Shown piece after piece: positions 25,755 through 34,996 of a stretch of DNA of 64,000 nt. A program made the position numbers and the translations under genes. The notes beneath the pieces were generated by a model. That model ran no database searches. It had not been told where the DNA came from and saw only the letters and a list, made by a program, of their open reading frames with translations. How positions within the stretch are numbered: the stretch's first letter is position 1; each line of letters begins with the position of its first letter. Origin of the DNA: Aeromonas sp. FDAARGOS 1405 (GTDB lineage Bacteria > Pseudomonadota > Gammaproteobacteria > Enterobacterales > Aeromonadaceae); NCBI RefSeq assembly GCF_019048265.1, contig NZ_CP077311.1, positions 2,551,001 to 2,615,000 of the forward strand, read 5' to 3'.

Positions 25755-26519
25755 TCAATATTCACCCCGGGCCAGCCGGTCGAAATAGGTTTGATAACGT
25801 CCGCTGGCGATGGCCTGCTGCAACTGCTGATTGAACTGATCACGCAGTTTGGCTGAATCCTGCATTTTGCGCGGGAACATCACGAAGCTGTCGTTGCGCA
25901 GAAAAGGGGTCTGACTGTGGGTGATGAGTGCCGCGCTGGCGGGGTCGAGCTGACTCTGCAACTCGGCCAGACCGACCCGCAGCTCTTGCGGATAGAGGTC
26001 GATCCGCCCGCGCAGCAGCTTGCCGAAATTCTGCTTCACGTCGGTGACACGCTGCTGGCTCACTTTGCCGTCGGCCACCATCTTGTCCAGCTCTGGCCCG
26101 TAGCTGTAGGCGATATCGCCCCCCAACCGCATGCCAACGATCTGCTCGAGGCGCTCGGCTTGCAGATGTCGTGTTTTGAGTGAAAAGAAGACAAACTGCT
26201 CCTGCAGCACCGCTTTGCTGAACAGAAAATCCCGCTCACGTTCCGGCTTGTGCATCCAGACGGCGGTGGCATCGTAGAGCTGGCTGTTGGCTGCCAGCGA
26301 ATAGACCCGACCCCAGGGGGCGAAGTGGAACTTCACCTCGTAGCCCGCCTCCTTGAACAGATCGCGGATGAGGTGGGCCACTGGCCCGTGCTGTTTTGAC
26401 TGCTCGGAGACGAAAGGGGGCCATTCACCCACGATGATGTTGAGTTCTCTCCCCTGTGCGGCGAGAGCCGACTGGCAGGCAAGCAGTTGTGACAGGGCAA
26501 GGAGCAGTATCAGACGCAT
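25755..26519 (-). CDS. Periplasmic amino-acid-type solute-binding protein (PAAT family)
   Basis: 254 residues from ATG 26519, which opens the signal peptide MRLILLLALSQLLACQSALA. An ATG 15 nt earlier is possible. The fold is SBP_bac_3 type: 'LNIIVGEWPPFVSEQSKQHG', 'KEAGYEVKFHFAPWGRVY' and 'YDATAVWMHKPERERDFLFS'. Many orphan members of this family in Aeromonas and Vibrio bind unknown ligands or feed chemoreceptors. There are no transporter genes beside it. The ligand is not predictable. Confidence 0.8.
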   Translation of the reverse strand: MRLILLLALSQLLACQSALAAQGRELNIIVGEWPPFVSEQSKQHGPVAHLIRDLFKEAGYEVKFHFAPWGRVYSLAANSQLYDATAVWMHKPERERDFLFSKAVLQEQFVFFSLKTRHLQAERLEQIVGMRLGGDIAYSYGPELDKMVADGKVSQQRVTDVKQNFGKLLRGRIDLYPQELRVGLAELQSQLDPASAALITHSQTPFLRNDSFVMFPRKMQDSAKLRDQFNQQLQQAIASGRYQTYFDRLARGEY

Positions 26520-26788
26520 GGCGAGAGGAGGCAAAAGCTGGCTGAAAAAGTCGAGGGCATCAGGTCACTCCCGGCTGCGGCATGGTGAAACGTTGCGGAA
26601 TTGATCGCAATGCTAGCATGAGTCTCATTCCTCTCCGTGGATATTTATCACTCGGGGAGTGAGATGAGCGGATTTTGGCCACAGGGTATGCCCAAGCTCA
26701 CAAAACCGATCGAGTAAACGTCATATGATTGATTTCATTATGAGTCTTGCTCTCCTGCCGAACGGCAATTTCACGTAAATCAAAGAGA

Positions 26789-28510
26789 ATGACTATGGCT
26801 ACCGGACAATATCTGCTGTGGAAAGATGCACAGGGACAGGATTTTCGCCCCGTTGCACTGACCGGCACTGATCTGCTTAACAATCGATACCTCAACAAGG
26901 GCACGGCCTTTACCGAACAGGAGCGGGCCGATTTTGATCTCGATGGTTTGCTGCCGCCTCAGGTACAAACCTTTGAAGCCCAGCTCGAGCGAGTGTATGA
27001 GGGGTTCAAGAGCGCTTGCAGCGATATCGAGAAGTACCAGAACCTGCGTGCCCTGCAGGATCGCAACGAAACTCTGTTTTATGCCCTGTTGTCACGCCAT
27101 GTGGAGGAGATGACTCCCTACATCTATACCCCGACCGTGGGCAAGGCGTGCCAGGAGTTCAGCCACCGCTTCCAGAAGCCGCGCGGCCTCTACATCACCC
27201 CTGACAACGTGGATGACATGGGCAGTCAGGCCCGTCACTTCGATGCCAAATCGATCCGCATCATAGTCGTCACCGACAGCCAGGGCATTCTGGGGATCGG
27301 CGATCAGGGCGTCGGCGGCATGGGCATCCCCATCGGCAAGCTGGCGCTCTATACCCTGGGGGCCGGTATTCACCCCGCCTGCTGCATGCCCATCGCGCTG
27401 GATGTGGGCACCGACAACCAGAAACTGCTCGATGATCCCATGTATCTGGGCCGCCCCCACAAGCGTATTCGTGGCAAGGAGTACGAAGAGTTCATCGACA
27501 AGTTCGTGCAGGGGGTCAAGCGCCACTTCCCCAACGCCGTGCTGCAGTGGGAAGACTTCAGCAAATCCAATGCCTTCAACAATCTGGCCCGCTACCAGCA
27601 GGCACTGCCGTCATTCAACGATGATATTCAGGGCACCGGTGCCGTGGTGCTGGCCGGTATTATCGGCGCGGTCAAGGTCAAGGGGGAGACCCTGGGCCAG
27701 CAGAACTATCTGGTCTATGGAGCTGGCGCCGGCGGGGTTGGTGTCGCGGATCAGATCTGCGCGGGGATGATCCGCGAGGGGATGGATCCGCAGGCGGCCC
27801 GCGATCGCATCTACATTCTGGATACCCAGGGGCTGGTGTGCGACAACCGGGACGGGCTCGACGAGTACAAGCGACGTTACGCCAAGCCGGGGCTGCTGCT
27901 GGCGGGCTGGGATACCGAGGTGCCCGGCAAGGCCAATCTGGCCGATGTGCTGCGTCATGTGCCCATTACCGTGTTGCTGGGTACCAGCGGCTCGGGCGGG
28001 GCCTTCCAGGAAGAGCATATCCAGCTGATGCTGCAGCATTGCGAGCGCCCCATGGTGTTCCCGCTCTCCAACCCGACCGCCAACTGTGAAGCGCTGCCGG
28101 AAGATATCTACCGTTGGAGCAATGGCAAAGCCATCGTTGCAACCGGTAGTCCGTTCAAGGATGTGAGCTACGAGGGGCAGGAGTTCCGGGTCGGGCAGGG
28201 CAATAACGTCTTTATCTTCCCCGGTGTAGGTCTGGCGGCCATCGTCAGCCAGCTCCGCGAGATCACACCCGATGTCTTCACTACTGCCGCCTTTGCGCTG
28301 GCTGAGTGCGTGAGTGAGGTGGACCTGGCGAAAGGGGCCGTCTATCCTCGCATTCGCGAGCTGCGCAGCATCTCGGTGCATGTGGCCACCGCAGTGCTCA
28401 AGGATATCGTGCGCCGGGATCCCTCCCACCCGCTGATCGGTCAGGATCTGCAGCAGCATATCCTCAACCACATGTGGGAGCCGGTTTACCTGCCCTATCG
28501 TCGGGTATAA
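26789..28510 (+). CDS. maeA: NAD-dependent malic enzyme
   Basis: 573 residues. Oxidative decarboxylation of malate to pyruvate. Malic enzyme signature 'TPYIYTPTVGKACQEFSHRF' near residue 105-125. Catalytic Lys region 'AKSIRIIVVTDSQGILGIGDQG', metal-binding 'FNDDIQGTGAV', and a Rossmann 'VYGAGAGGVGVAD'. Length and motifs match the SfcA/MaeA type (about 565 residues) rather than the larger MaeB. Start ATG 26789 (an ATG two codons later is equally possible) follows AAAGAGAATG. A strong terminator lies 40 nt after the stop. Confidence 0.93.
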   Translation: MTMATGQYLLWKDAQGQDFRPVALTGTDLLNNRYLNKGTAFTEQERADFDLDGLLPPQVQTFEAQLERVYEGFKSACSDIEKYQNLRALQDRNETLFYALLSRHVEEMTPYIYTPTVGKACQEFSHRFQKPRGLYITPDNVDDMGSQARHFDAKSIRIIVVTDSQGILGIGDQGVGGMGIPIGKLALYTLGAGIHPACCMPIALDVGTDNQKLLDDPMYLGRPHKRIRGKEYEEFIDKFVQGVKRHFPNAVLQWEDFSKSNAFNNLARYQQALPSFNDDIQGTGAVVLAGIIGAVKVKGETLGQQNYLVYGAGAGGVGVADQICAGMIREGMDPQAARDRIYILDTQGLVCDNRDGLDEYKRRYAKPGLLLAGWDTEVPGKANLADVLRHVPITVLLGTSGSGGAFQEEHIQLMLQHCERPMVFPLSNPTANCEALPEDIYRWSNGKAIVATGSPFKDVSYEGQEFRVGQGNNVFIFPGVGLAAIVSQLREITPDVFTTAAFALAECVSEVDLAKGAVYPRIRELRSISVHVATAVLKDIVRRDPSHPLIGQDLQQHILNHMWEPVYLPYRRV

Positions 28511-28547
28511 CCGCGTATTCACCGCTCGGATAACGGGTCGGTAAAGA

Positions 28548-28577
28548 TGAAAAGGGGGTAGCGCTGCTACCCCCTTT
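28548..28577. terminator. Bidirectional terminator
   Basis: AAAGGGGGTAGC-GCT-GCTACCCCCTTT: a 12-bp perfect stem with a three-base loop between the convergent maeA and minus-strand lipoprotein genes. Confidence 0.9.
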
Positions 28578-28597
28578 CGTTTACCCCGTGGCATTCA

Positions 28598-28939
28598 CTA
28601 AGTTCGCAATGGCCGCCAGCGCCCTTCCTGATTGCGACAGGCGGTATCCTGCCACTGCTGGCTGGCCTTGCCGATATAGAGTTGCTCGCGATAGTCGCGA
28701 CACCACTCCCCGCTGGTATGGCGGAAGGTGCGTAGCGGGGTGACGCTACCCGAGTGACGGTTGGCTGGATTGAACCAGGTGAGGCTCTGCCCTTTGGGGC
28801 GGGTTTCCAGCGCCTTGGCAAGGGCCTGATTGGCCAGTTGAACATCTGCCTTATCCATCTGATGGTAAAGCGGCGGAGTGTCGACCGTGGCGCAGCCAGC
28901 GAGGCCGAGCAGGAAGAGTGGTAGCAGATAACGCATCAT
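28598..28939 (-). CDS. Small lipoprotein downstream of the Hint-domain gene
   Basis: 113 residues. Signal peptide with lipobox LAGC (Cys about 16). The mature part contains 'LTWFNPANRHSGSVTPLRTFR' and 'CRDYREQLYIGKASQQWQDTACRNQEGRW', the pattern of RT0821/Lpp0805-type surface antigens (17-kDa-like outer membrane lipoproteins). Its ATG overlaps the stop of the Hint-domain gene by 4 nt, so the two are translationally coupled and may act together at the cell surface. Confidence 0.75.
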   Translation of the reverse strand: MMRYLLPLFLLGLAGCATVDTPPLYHQMDKADVQLANQALAKALETRPKGQSLTWFNPANRHSGSVTPLRTFRHTSGEWCRDYREQLYIGKASQQWQDTACRNQEGRWRPLRT

Positions 28940-30447
28940 GGTTGCCCCTGTTGGCGAAAACCGTTGTTGAGCAGCGCCCGCTCCTGCTCATCGGTAAGCA
29001 CTTGCTGGCGATCATCGACCGTGCCATCACCCCTGAGCTTGTTGCCATTGGCATCGACAGCATCTACGCCGTTGTCATCGATGGTTCCATCACCCCTGAG
29101 TTTGTTGCCGTTGGCATCGACGGCATCCACACCGTTGTCATCGATGGTGCCATCACCCCTGAGCTTGTTGCCATTGGCATCGACGGCATCCACACCGTTG
29201 TCATCGATGGTGCCATCACCCCTGAGCTTGTTGCCATTGGCATCGACGGCATCCACGCCGTTGTCATCGATGGTGCCGTCACCTCTGAGCTTGTTGCCAT
29301 TGGCATCGACGGCATCTACACCGTTGTCATCAACGCCATTGCCAAATCCGCGGCCACCCCCATGGCGTTCTCCCCCTGCATGTTTTTCTCCACCAGCATG
29401 CCGTTCACCTCCACCATGCTGCTCTCCGCCGGCATGCTCGCCTTGGCCGCCACTGTCATCGCTGCCCCCATCGCTGTCGCTGCCACCACCGCTGTCGCTG
29501 CCACCGCCGCTGTTGCTGCCACCGCCGCTGTTGCTGCCACCGCCGCTGTTGCTGCCTCCGCCGCCGCTGTCGCTGCCTCCGCCGCTGTTGCTGCCACCAC
29601 CGCTGTTGCTGCCACCACCGCTGTTGCTGCCACCGCCGCTGTTGCTGCCACCGCCGCTGTTGCTGCCTCCACCGCTGTCGCTGCCTCCGCCGCTGTTGCT
29701 GCCTCCGCCGCTGTTGCTGCCTCCGCCGCTGTTGCTGCCTCCGCCGCTGTTGCTGCCTCCGCCGCTGTTGCTGCCTCCGCCGCTGTTGCTGCCTCCGCCG
29801 CTGTTGCTGCCTCCACCACTGCTGCCACCATCGCCATCTTTGTTGTGAACGATCAGCTCATTGGCGATGTAGCTGTGGCTGCCATCGAGCAGCAGATTGA
29901 AGAGTGCGGTAGTGGGAGGTGCCTCTATCCAGCAGAGTGACTCAACCAGCAGTAATGCCGGCTGGGGTTGCAGGGCCAGATTGCCCGTCACCATGACAGG
30001 TGCCGGGCGACACATTATCTGCATGCCGGTAAATAGCGGCACTACCGCCAGTTGCGGGTTTTCGGTTCGGGTCATGGCCGGTGAGATAGCTGCCCAGCCC
30101 CGAGTGGTCAGCAGAGGGTGCTCAGCGGTAAAGAACGGGGGCAGATCATTGATCCCGTAGAGTCTGCGCTTGCCCAGTATGACCCGTTCGACCGCCAGGA
30201 TCCGGTTACTGCCGCCGTGTTGATCCAGCACCCGTTCACCGACCCGCAGCGTCTCTATGGGGCGGGTGGAACCATCGGCCATCGTGATGCGAGTGCCGGC
30301 GATAAAGCAGGACTTGGCATAGGCCTGATTCATTTGCCACTCATTGTGGGCGAAATCATAACTGAACGGGTTTGCAAACAGGGCGAGAGCGATGGCCGAG
30401 CCGATAAGCAATCTGCGCTGGCTGGCTTTGAATGGGGGCTGTGACAT
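28936..30447 (-). CDS. Secreted Hint (intein/hedgehog-like) domain protein with Gly-Ser linker and 21-residue repeats
   Basis: 503 residues from ATG 30447 (AAGGAG 7 nt upstream). Residues 12-44 are signal-like. Residues 47-202 form a complete Hint domain: Cys47 in CFIAGTRI, block B 'FFTAEHPLLTT' with TxxH, and the terminal 'YIANELIVHN' (His201-Asn202). The next residue is Lys, not Cys/Ser/Thr, which fits a bacterial intein-like cleavage module rather than a splicing intein. Residues 206-332 are GGGS[N/D]S repeats, 333-372 are His/Gly/Glu-rich, and 373-477 are five repeats of 21 residues (DDNGVDAVDANGNKLRGDGT plus one). A 26-residue tail follows. It is coupled to the lipoprotein gene. Self-cleavage is inference. 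Confidence 0.85.
   Translation of the reverse strand: MSQPPFKASQRRLLIGSAIALALFANPFSYDFAHNEWQMNQAYAKSCFIAGTRITMADGSTRPIETLRVGERVLDQHGGSNRILAVERVILGKRRLYGINDLPPFFTAEHPLLTTRGWAAISPAMTRTENPQLAVVPLFTGMQIMCRPAPVMVTGNLALQPQPALLLVESLCWIEAPPTTALFNLLLDGSHSYIANELIVHNKDGDGGSSGGGSNSGGGSNSGGGSNSGGGSNSGGGSNSGGGSNSGGGSNSGGGSDSGGGSNSGGGSNSGGGSNSGGGSNSGGGSNSGGGSDSGGGGSNSGGGSNSGGGSNSGGGSDSGGGSDSDGGSDDSGGQGEHAGGEQHGGGERHAGGEKHAGGERHGGGRGFGNGVDDNGVDAVDANGNKLRGDGTIDDNGVDAVDANGNKLRGDGTIDDNGVDAVDANGNKLRGDGTIDDNGVDAVDANGNKLRGDGTIDDNGVDAVDANGNKLRGDGTVDDRQQVLTDEQERALLNNGFRQQGQP
29017..29331 (-). repeat. Five tandem 63-nt units coding 21-residue repeats
   Basis: Five in-frame copies of a DDNGVDAVDANGN-KLRGDGT type unit with only silent or single-residue differences. 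Asp/Asn/Gly positions resemble calcium-binding or thrombospondin-3-like loops, though not a standard RTX nonapeptide. Confidence 0.9.
29452..29832 (-). repeat. Hexapeptide-coding GGGSNS low-complexity tract
   Basis: About 18 consecutive 18-nt units coding GGGS[N/D]S, with two irregular spacers. This is the flexible linker between the Hint domain and the His-rich and 21-residue repeats. The plus strand of the tract gives a spurious open frame. Confidence 0.9.
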
Positions 30448-30752
30448 GGAGACTCCTTGTCCATCTTGATTCACAGGATCCATTATAGAGCGCTCCCAAG
30501 CGGCGGCATTTTTGACCATGAGCACAATAAACATGATGGAAAAACGATTGGCGTTCGTCACAATAATGCGTAAAATCGCATACTCGATGCTTGTAGCAAC
30601 GAATCCCGCCTAAAAAGCCAGTTTCATGCCCTTCCCAAGCAGTAAAAGGTAGCAAGTGACGAATTTGTGTTCATTTTGCGCCTTAAAAAAGTCTTGTGAT
30701 GACTGAAAAGTGATAAATATCTCCATCAGTTATCAAAAAATTAAGGACATCC
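30448..30752. other. Divergent promoter region between the Hint gene and the uracil permease gene
   Basis: About 305 nt, AT-rich towards the permease (TGATAAATATCTCC and AAAAAATTAAGGA near 30708-30745). It must contain both promoters. I see no riboswitch or clear operator. Short open frames here are not supported. Confidence 0.5.
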
Positions 30753-31991
30753 ATGTTTTCCTTAGTCAAGCAAAGTGTCGCCGGGCTGCAAATCCTGTTT
30801 GTCGCCTTCGGTGCCATGGTTCTGGTGCCCCTGCTCACCGGATTGAACCCCTCCATGGCCCTGCTTGGCGCTGGTGTGGGCACCCTGTTGTTCCAGCTCT
30901 GCACCCGCCGCCAGGTCCCGATTTTCCTCGGTTCCAGCTTTGCCTTCATCGCCCCTATCATCTACGCCACCCAGACCTGGGGATTGCCATCCACCATGTT
31001 TGGCCTGTTTGCCGCCGGTTTCATGTATTTCATTCTGGCTGCGATGATCCGGGCAAAAGGGATGGGCTTTGTGCACAAATTGCTGCCGCCCGTGGTGATT
31101 GGCCCGGTGATCATGGTCATCGGTCTTTCTGTGGCGCAGGTTGCCTGCAACATGGCGATGGGCCGCGCCGGTGGTGAGCAGGTGGTTCCTGCGGGGATTG
31201 CGCTGACGCTGGCCGGTATCTCGCTGGCGGTCACCCTGATTGCAGCTGTGTTCTGCAAGGGGTGGATCAAGCTGATCCCCATCCTGTGCGGTGTGATTGC
31301 CGGTTATGTCTCGGCGGTGTTCATGGACCAGGTGAGTTTCGATGGCATGGTGAACGCCCCCTGGCTGGCGCTGCCCCACTTCGAAATCCCGGAGATCAAC
31401 TGGGCTGCTGCGTTGTTCATGTTGCCGGTAGCCATCGCCCCCTGTATCGAGCATATCGGTGGCGTGTTGGCGATTGGTGGCGTGACTGGCAAGGATTACA
31501 CCAAGGATCCGGGTTTGCACCGTACGCTGGCCGGTGACGGTATCGGAGTCTGCTTCGCCGGTTTCATCGGTGGCCCACCCGTGACCACCTACGCCGAAGT
31601 GACCGGTGCCGTGATGATCACTCGCAACTTCAATCCGGTCACCATGACCTGGGCTGCGGTGTTTGCCATCATTCTGGCCTTCTTTGGCAAGTTCAATGCG
31701 CTGCTTACCTCCATCCCCATGCCGGTGATGGGCGGTATCATGCTGCTGTTGTTCGGATCCATCGCTGCCATCGGTCTCAAGACGCTGGTGGAATCCAAGG
31801 TGGATCTGGGACTGTCACGCAATATCGCCATCGTCGCCGTGACTCTGACCGTCGGTGTCGGTGCGCTGGAGATGAAGATTGGCGACTTTGCGCTGGCCGG
31901 TGTTGGCCTGGCCTCTGTTGCCGCCATCCTGCTCAACCTGATCCTGCCTGCGCACTCCGAAGAGGGTGTGATGGACGCGGCCAAGGACTGA
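30753..31991 (+). CDS. uraA: Uracil:proton symporter (NCS2 family)
   Basis: 412 residues, about 14 membrane segments. NCS2 markers include 'PLLTGLNPSMALLGAGVGTLLF', 'PIFLGSSFAFIAP', 'IGGVLAIGGVTGKDYTKDPGLHRTLAGDG' and 'GGPPVTTYAE'. The pattern and length match UraA/uracil permease rather than xanthine transporters. Start follows AAGGACATCC. It is a single gene closed by a strong terminator. Confidence 0.9.
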   Translation: MFSLVKQSVAGLQILFVAFGAMVLVPLLTGLNPSMALLGAGVGTLLFQLCTRRQVPIFLGSSFAFIAPIIYATQTWGLPSTMFGLFAAGFMYFILAAMIRAKGMGFVHKLLPPVVIGPVIMVIGLSVAQVACNMAMGRAGGEQVVPAGIALTLAGISLAVTLIAAVFCKGWIKLIPILCGVIAGYVSAVFMDQVSFDGMVNAPWLALPHFEIPEINWAAALFMLPVAIAPCIEHIGGVLAIGGVTGKDYTKDPGLHRTLAGDGIGVCFAGFIGGPPVTTYAEVTGAVMITRNFNPVTMTWAAVFAIILAFFGKFNALLTSIPMPVMGGIMLLLFGSIAAIGLKTLVESKVDLGLSRNIAIVAVTLTVGVGALEMKIGDFALAGVGLASVAAILLNLILPAHSEEGVMDAAKD

Positions 31992-32542
31992 GTTTCACCA
32001 GACGTTTATTGTTGATTTGGAGAAGGCCACCTCGCGGTGGCCTTCTCATTTTCGGGTATCTAGCGCCACTTTTTGGCTCGACGGAGCTCATCTGGAATCT
32101 AATTTGGAAGCAGATGAGGGGGTTAGCATTCTCATTTGACGTATCTCTTTTCGTGACCTTAGCTAAAGGACAGGTTTGGCTCTGAGGTCTCCTCGAGCAG
32201 TATGGGAAAATGGATGTTGGCGTTTTCTATCATTTCTCTCCCAGACCCCTGTCATAAAACGATGCGCTTTTTCTTTGCCACGGCGCTGTTGTATGGCAGA
32301 GGCTTATCCGCCCCACTCCGCACTCCCCTCATGCTGCCCTGGCATGTTTCCACCTCGATTTGTTGTGAGCCTCCCTCGCCGGTTGCGTTTCGTTGCGCAC
32401 AGGCAAAATCCGGATCTGTTTGCTGCTGCACGTTGGTGGGCGGCGAGCCGTGAAAGCCGGCATGACCCCAGCGGGTCAGACGTGCACCGCCATCGGTAAC
32501 GGCGGATGTTCAGGGATGAATGGCAAGCAAAGCGAGGTTGCA
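31992..32542. other. Intergenic region after uraA
   Basis: About 550 nt with the uraA terminator at its left end. The rest shows no convincing gene. A short near-palindrome CCGCCATCGGTAACGGCGG lies about 50 nt before the next gene. The promoter of the downstream binding protein-chemoreceptor pair must be here. Confidence 0.45.
32020..32047 (+). terminator. Terminator of uraA
   Basis: GAGAAGGCCACC-TCGC-GGTGGCCTTCTC, a 12-bp perfect stem followed by ATTTTC. Confidence 0.85.
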
Positions 32543-33274
32543 ATGAACTATCAACTGCTGTGGAAAAGTGCAATTTTTTCAGTCTCTTCCATGATGGCGA
32601 TAAGCGCTGTTCAGGCTGCGCCACTGAACGTGATGACCGAGGATTACCCGCCATTCAACATGCAGGGGGAGGGGGGCAAGATTGTCGGGCTATCGACCGA
32701 GGTGGTCGAAGAACTGTTCAAGCGTGCCGGGGTCGAATACAAGCTGACCCTGATGCCCTGGAAACGGGCGTACGAAGATACCCTCGGTACTCCCAATACC
32801 GCCCTCTACTCCACGACCCGCACTCCGGAGCGGGAAGCACTGTTCAAGTGGGTAGGGCCGCTGGTCAATAACAACTGGGTATTTTTCTCCAGTTCGACCG
32901 CCAATATCACGGTCAAGTCGCTGGAAGATGCCAAGCAGTATTCGGTGGGTGGCTATAACGGTGATGCGGCCGCCGAATATCTCAAGGCCCAGGGATTTGC
33001 CAAGTTGCAGCTGGCCGCCAACGATACCGCCAACGTGAAAAAACTGGAGGCAGGTCGCATCGATCTCTGGGCTACCGGCCAGTATCTGGCCCCCTATCTG
33101 GCCAGCAAGGAGAAGGTGGCCTCACCCAAGCCGGTCTTCGTGTTCAAGGAAACCCAGATGAGCTTGGCGTTTAACAAGGATACGCCCGATGAGCTCATCA
33201 CCAAGCTCAACGAGATCCTCGCAGCCATGAAGGCGGATGGCACCATCGAGAAAATCAACGCCAAGTACCAGTAA
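32543..33274 (+). CDS. Periplasmic solute-binding protein (PAAT family) paired with a chemoreceptor
   Basis: 243 residues from ATG 32543 (GCGAGG upstream) with signal peptide cleaved after VQA (about residue 25). SBP_bac_3 features: 'LNVMTEDYPPFNMQGEGG', 'AGVEYKLTLMPWKRAYEDTL' and 'RIDLWATGQYLAPYLA'. No permease or ATPase gene is nearby. Forty nt downstream is a transmembrane chemoreceptor, so this protein probably captures a ligand and presents it to that receptor, as with known binding-protein-mediated chemotaxis. The pairing is inference. Ligand unknown. Confidence 0.82.
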   Translation: MNYQLLWKSAIFSVSSMMAISAVQAAPLNVMTEDYPPFNMQGEGGKIVGLSTEVVEELFKRAGVEYKLTLMPWKRAYEDTLGTPNTALYSTTRTPEREALFKWVGPLVNNNWVFFSSSTANITVKSLEDAKQYSVGGYNGDAAAEYLKAQGFAKLQLAANDTANVKKLEAGRIDLWATGQYLAPYLASKEKVASPKPVFVFKETQMSLAFNKDTPDELITKLNEILAAMKADGTIEKINAKYQ

Positions 33275-33314
33275 GTTTTACTGTTCCTGCTGCCGTTAAT
33301 ACCGGGAGGAAGTC

Positions 33315-34841
33315 ATGGATTGGAAAAGTCTGAAGTTCAGGATTGCCGTGTTGACCTCCCTGTCGGTGAGTCTGCTACTGGTACTGTTTGGTGGTTATAA
33401 CTACAGCTCGGTGAGGGAAGAGAGCTACAGTAAACAGGCTCAGCTGGTCGAGCAGGCCATCGGCCGGCTGCAGCTCTCCCTGCCCGGCCCGCTGTGGAAT
33501 TATGAATCGGCCTTCATCGAGGCATCGCTCAAGTCCGAGCTGGCGGCCGATATCCTGAGTGCGCTGCTGGTGGTCAACAAGGACAAGCTGGTTGCTGGGT
33601 TTGCCCGTGACACGGCGGGGAGCATAGCCCCCGTGACAGCCATGCCTGCCGATACCGCTGCCTATGGGGGATATGATCTGGTCTATGACGACAGTGGCCA
33701 GAAAAATACCGTGGCCAGATTGCTGGTCGAAACCAGTGATGCGGCGATTCAGGCCAACTTGCGCCAGCAGTTGATCACTACCGTCTGGCAGATCCTTGTG
33801 CTCGATCTCTGCATCATTGCGCTGCTGATGGTGCTGATTCATCGCAATGTGCTGAGACCACTTCATCAGATGAATCAGGCGGTGTTCGATCTGGCCAAAG
33901 GAGAGGGGGATCTGACCCGGCGTCTGAAGATTAGCCGTCAGGATGAGATGGGCGCGTTGGCCACCAACATCAACCACTTTATTGCCAAGTTGCAGGAGAT
34001 GGTGGCGGAGATCAACGAGCTCTCTGCCGGCGTGCTGCAGACCGCGGAACGTTGTGACACCCTTGCGGCGGATACTCGGGGCGCCAGTGATGCCCAGCAA
34101 CAGGAGCTGGATCAGGTCGCGACTGCCATTACCGAGATGAGTCAGGCGGTACAGGAGGTGGCAGGTAATGCAGTGAAGACTGCTACGGCGACCGATGAGG
34201 CCAACCTTTATGTCGAGCAGGGCTACAATCTGGCCGGTCATGCCAATCAGGCGATTCGCCAGCTGGTGGGAGAGGTGGAACGGGTGGCGGGGCTGATGCG
34301 TTCCCTTTCTACCGAGAGTAGCAGCATTGGCAATATTATCGAAGTGATCAATGGTATTGCCGAGCAGACCAATCTGCTGGCGCTCAATGCCGCCATCGAG
34401 GCTGCGAGGGCTGGGGATCAGGGGCGCGGTTTTGCGGTGGTGGCCGATGAAGTGCGAACCTTGTCAGGTCGTACCCGTCAGTCGACCGAAGAGATCAGTG
34501 CCAGCATCAAACGGCTGCAACAAGCGACCCAGAATGTTGGTGCCGGGATGCTGCTGAGCCAGGAGCAGGCCTCTCGTGCGGGAGCCGAAGCAGCTGATGT
34601 ACAGATATCGGTGGAGAAGATAAAAAACCAGGTCAGTTTGATCCGCGAGATGAACATGTATATTGCCCAAGCCTCGGAAGAGCAACATTCTGTAGCTGAG
34701 GCGGTGAGCCATAGCGTGAACAGGATTGCCACCCTTAATAGCGAGAGCGCGGCCAGGGTGGTGCAAGTGGCTGAAGCCAGCAGCGATTTGCGCCAGCTCT
34801 CCGGTCAGCTCGATACCCTGCTCAAGCTGTTTCGGGTCTAG
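33315..34841 (+). CDS. Transmembrane methyl-accepting chemotaxis protein
   Basis: 508 residues. TM1 about 9-32, a periplasmic ligand-binding region about 33-158, TM2 about 159-180, HAMP to about 235 ('[28 protein letters not shown]'), then the MCP signalling domain with '[18 protein letters not shown]' near residue 350. The small sensor domain has '[29 protein letters not shown]', as in many Aeromonas and Vibrio MCPs. Lies 40 nt after the binding-protein gene on the same strand. Confidence 0.92.
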   Translation: MDWKSLKFRIAVLTSLSVSLLLVLFGGYNYSSVREESYSKQAQLVEQAIGRLQLSLPGPLWNYESAFIEASLKSELAADILSALLVVNKDKLVAGFARDTAGSIAPVTAMPADTAAYGGYDLVYDDSGQKNTVARLLVETSDAAIQANLRQQLITTVWQILVLDLCIIALLMVLIHRNVLRPLHQMNQAVFDLAKGEGDLTRRLKISRQDEMGALATNINHFIAKLQEMVAEINELSAGVLQTAERCDTLAADTRGASDAQQQELDQVATAITEMSQAVQEVAGNAVKTATATDEANLYVEQGYNLAGHANQAIRQLVGEVERVAGLMRSLSTESSSIGNIIEVINGIAEQTNLLALNAAIEAARAGDQGRGFAVVADEVRTLSGRTRQSTEEISASIKRLQQATQNVGAGMLLSQEQASRAGAEAADVQISVEKIKNQVSLIREMNMYIAQASEEQHSVAEAVSHSVNRIATLNSESAARVVQVAEASSDLRQLSGQLDTLLKLFRV

Positions 34842-34996
34842 AGAGCACATACGCCCTGCGGGGGATCCTCGGTGCGAGCGGTGGTCGCGATCACGCGCGC
34901 AACGGGTGGTCGTGGAGTTCTCATATTCTGCCATGCAAGCCCGGATCGATATTTTCCCTTTCCGAGACCATGCATGACAGTCTGGAGTGCGGTTGT

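Noticed and set aside
29452..29832. CRISPR array
   Set aside because: The repeats are short, contiguous and in frame (18-nt coding units) with no unique spacers.
28918..29940. A 340-codon plus-strand open frame rich in Ala and Val across the Hint gene
   Set aside because: It is the antisense of the Gly-Ser and 21-residue repeats. Repeat DNA gives long open frames on both strands, and the minus strand has the signal sequence, domain and ribosome site.
30561..30752. Possible purine or pyrimidine riboswitch before uraA
   Set aside because: I could not fold a convincing conserved aptamer, and the region is simply AT-rich.
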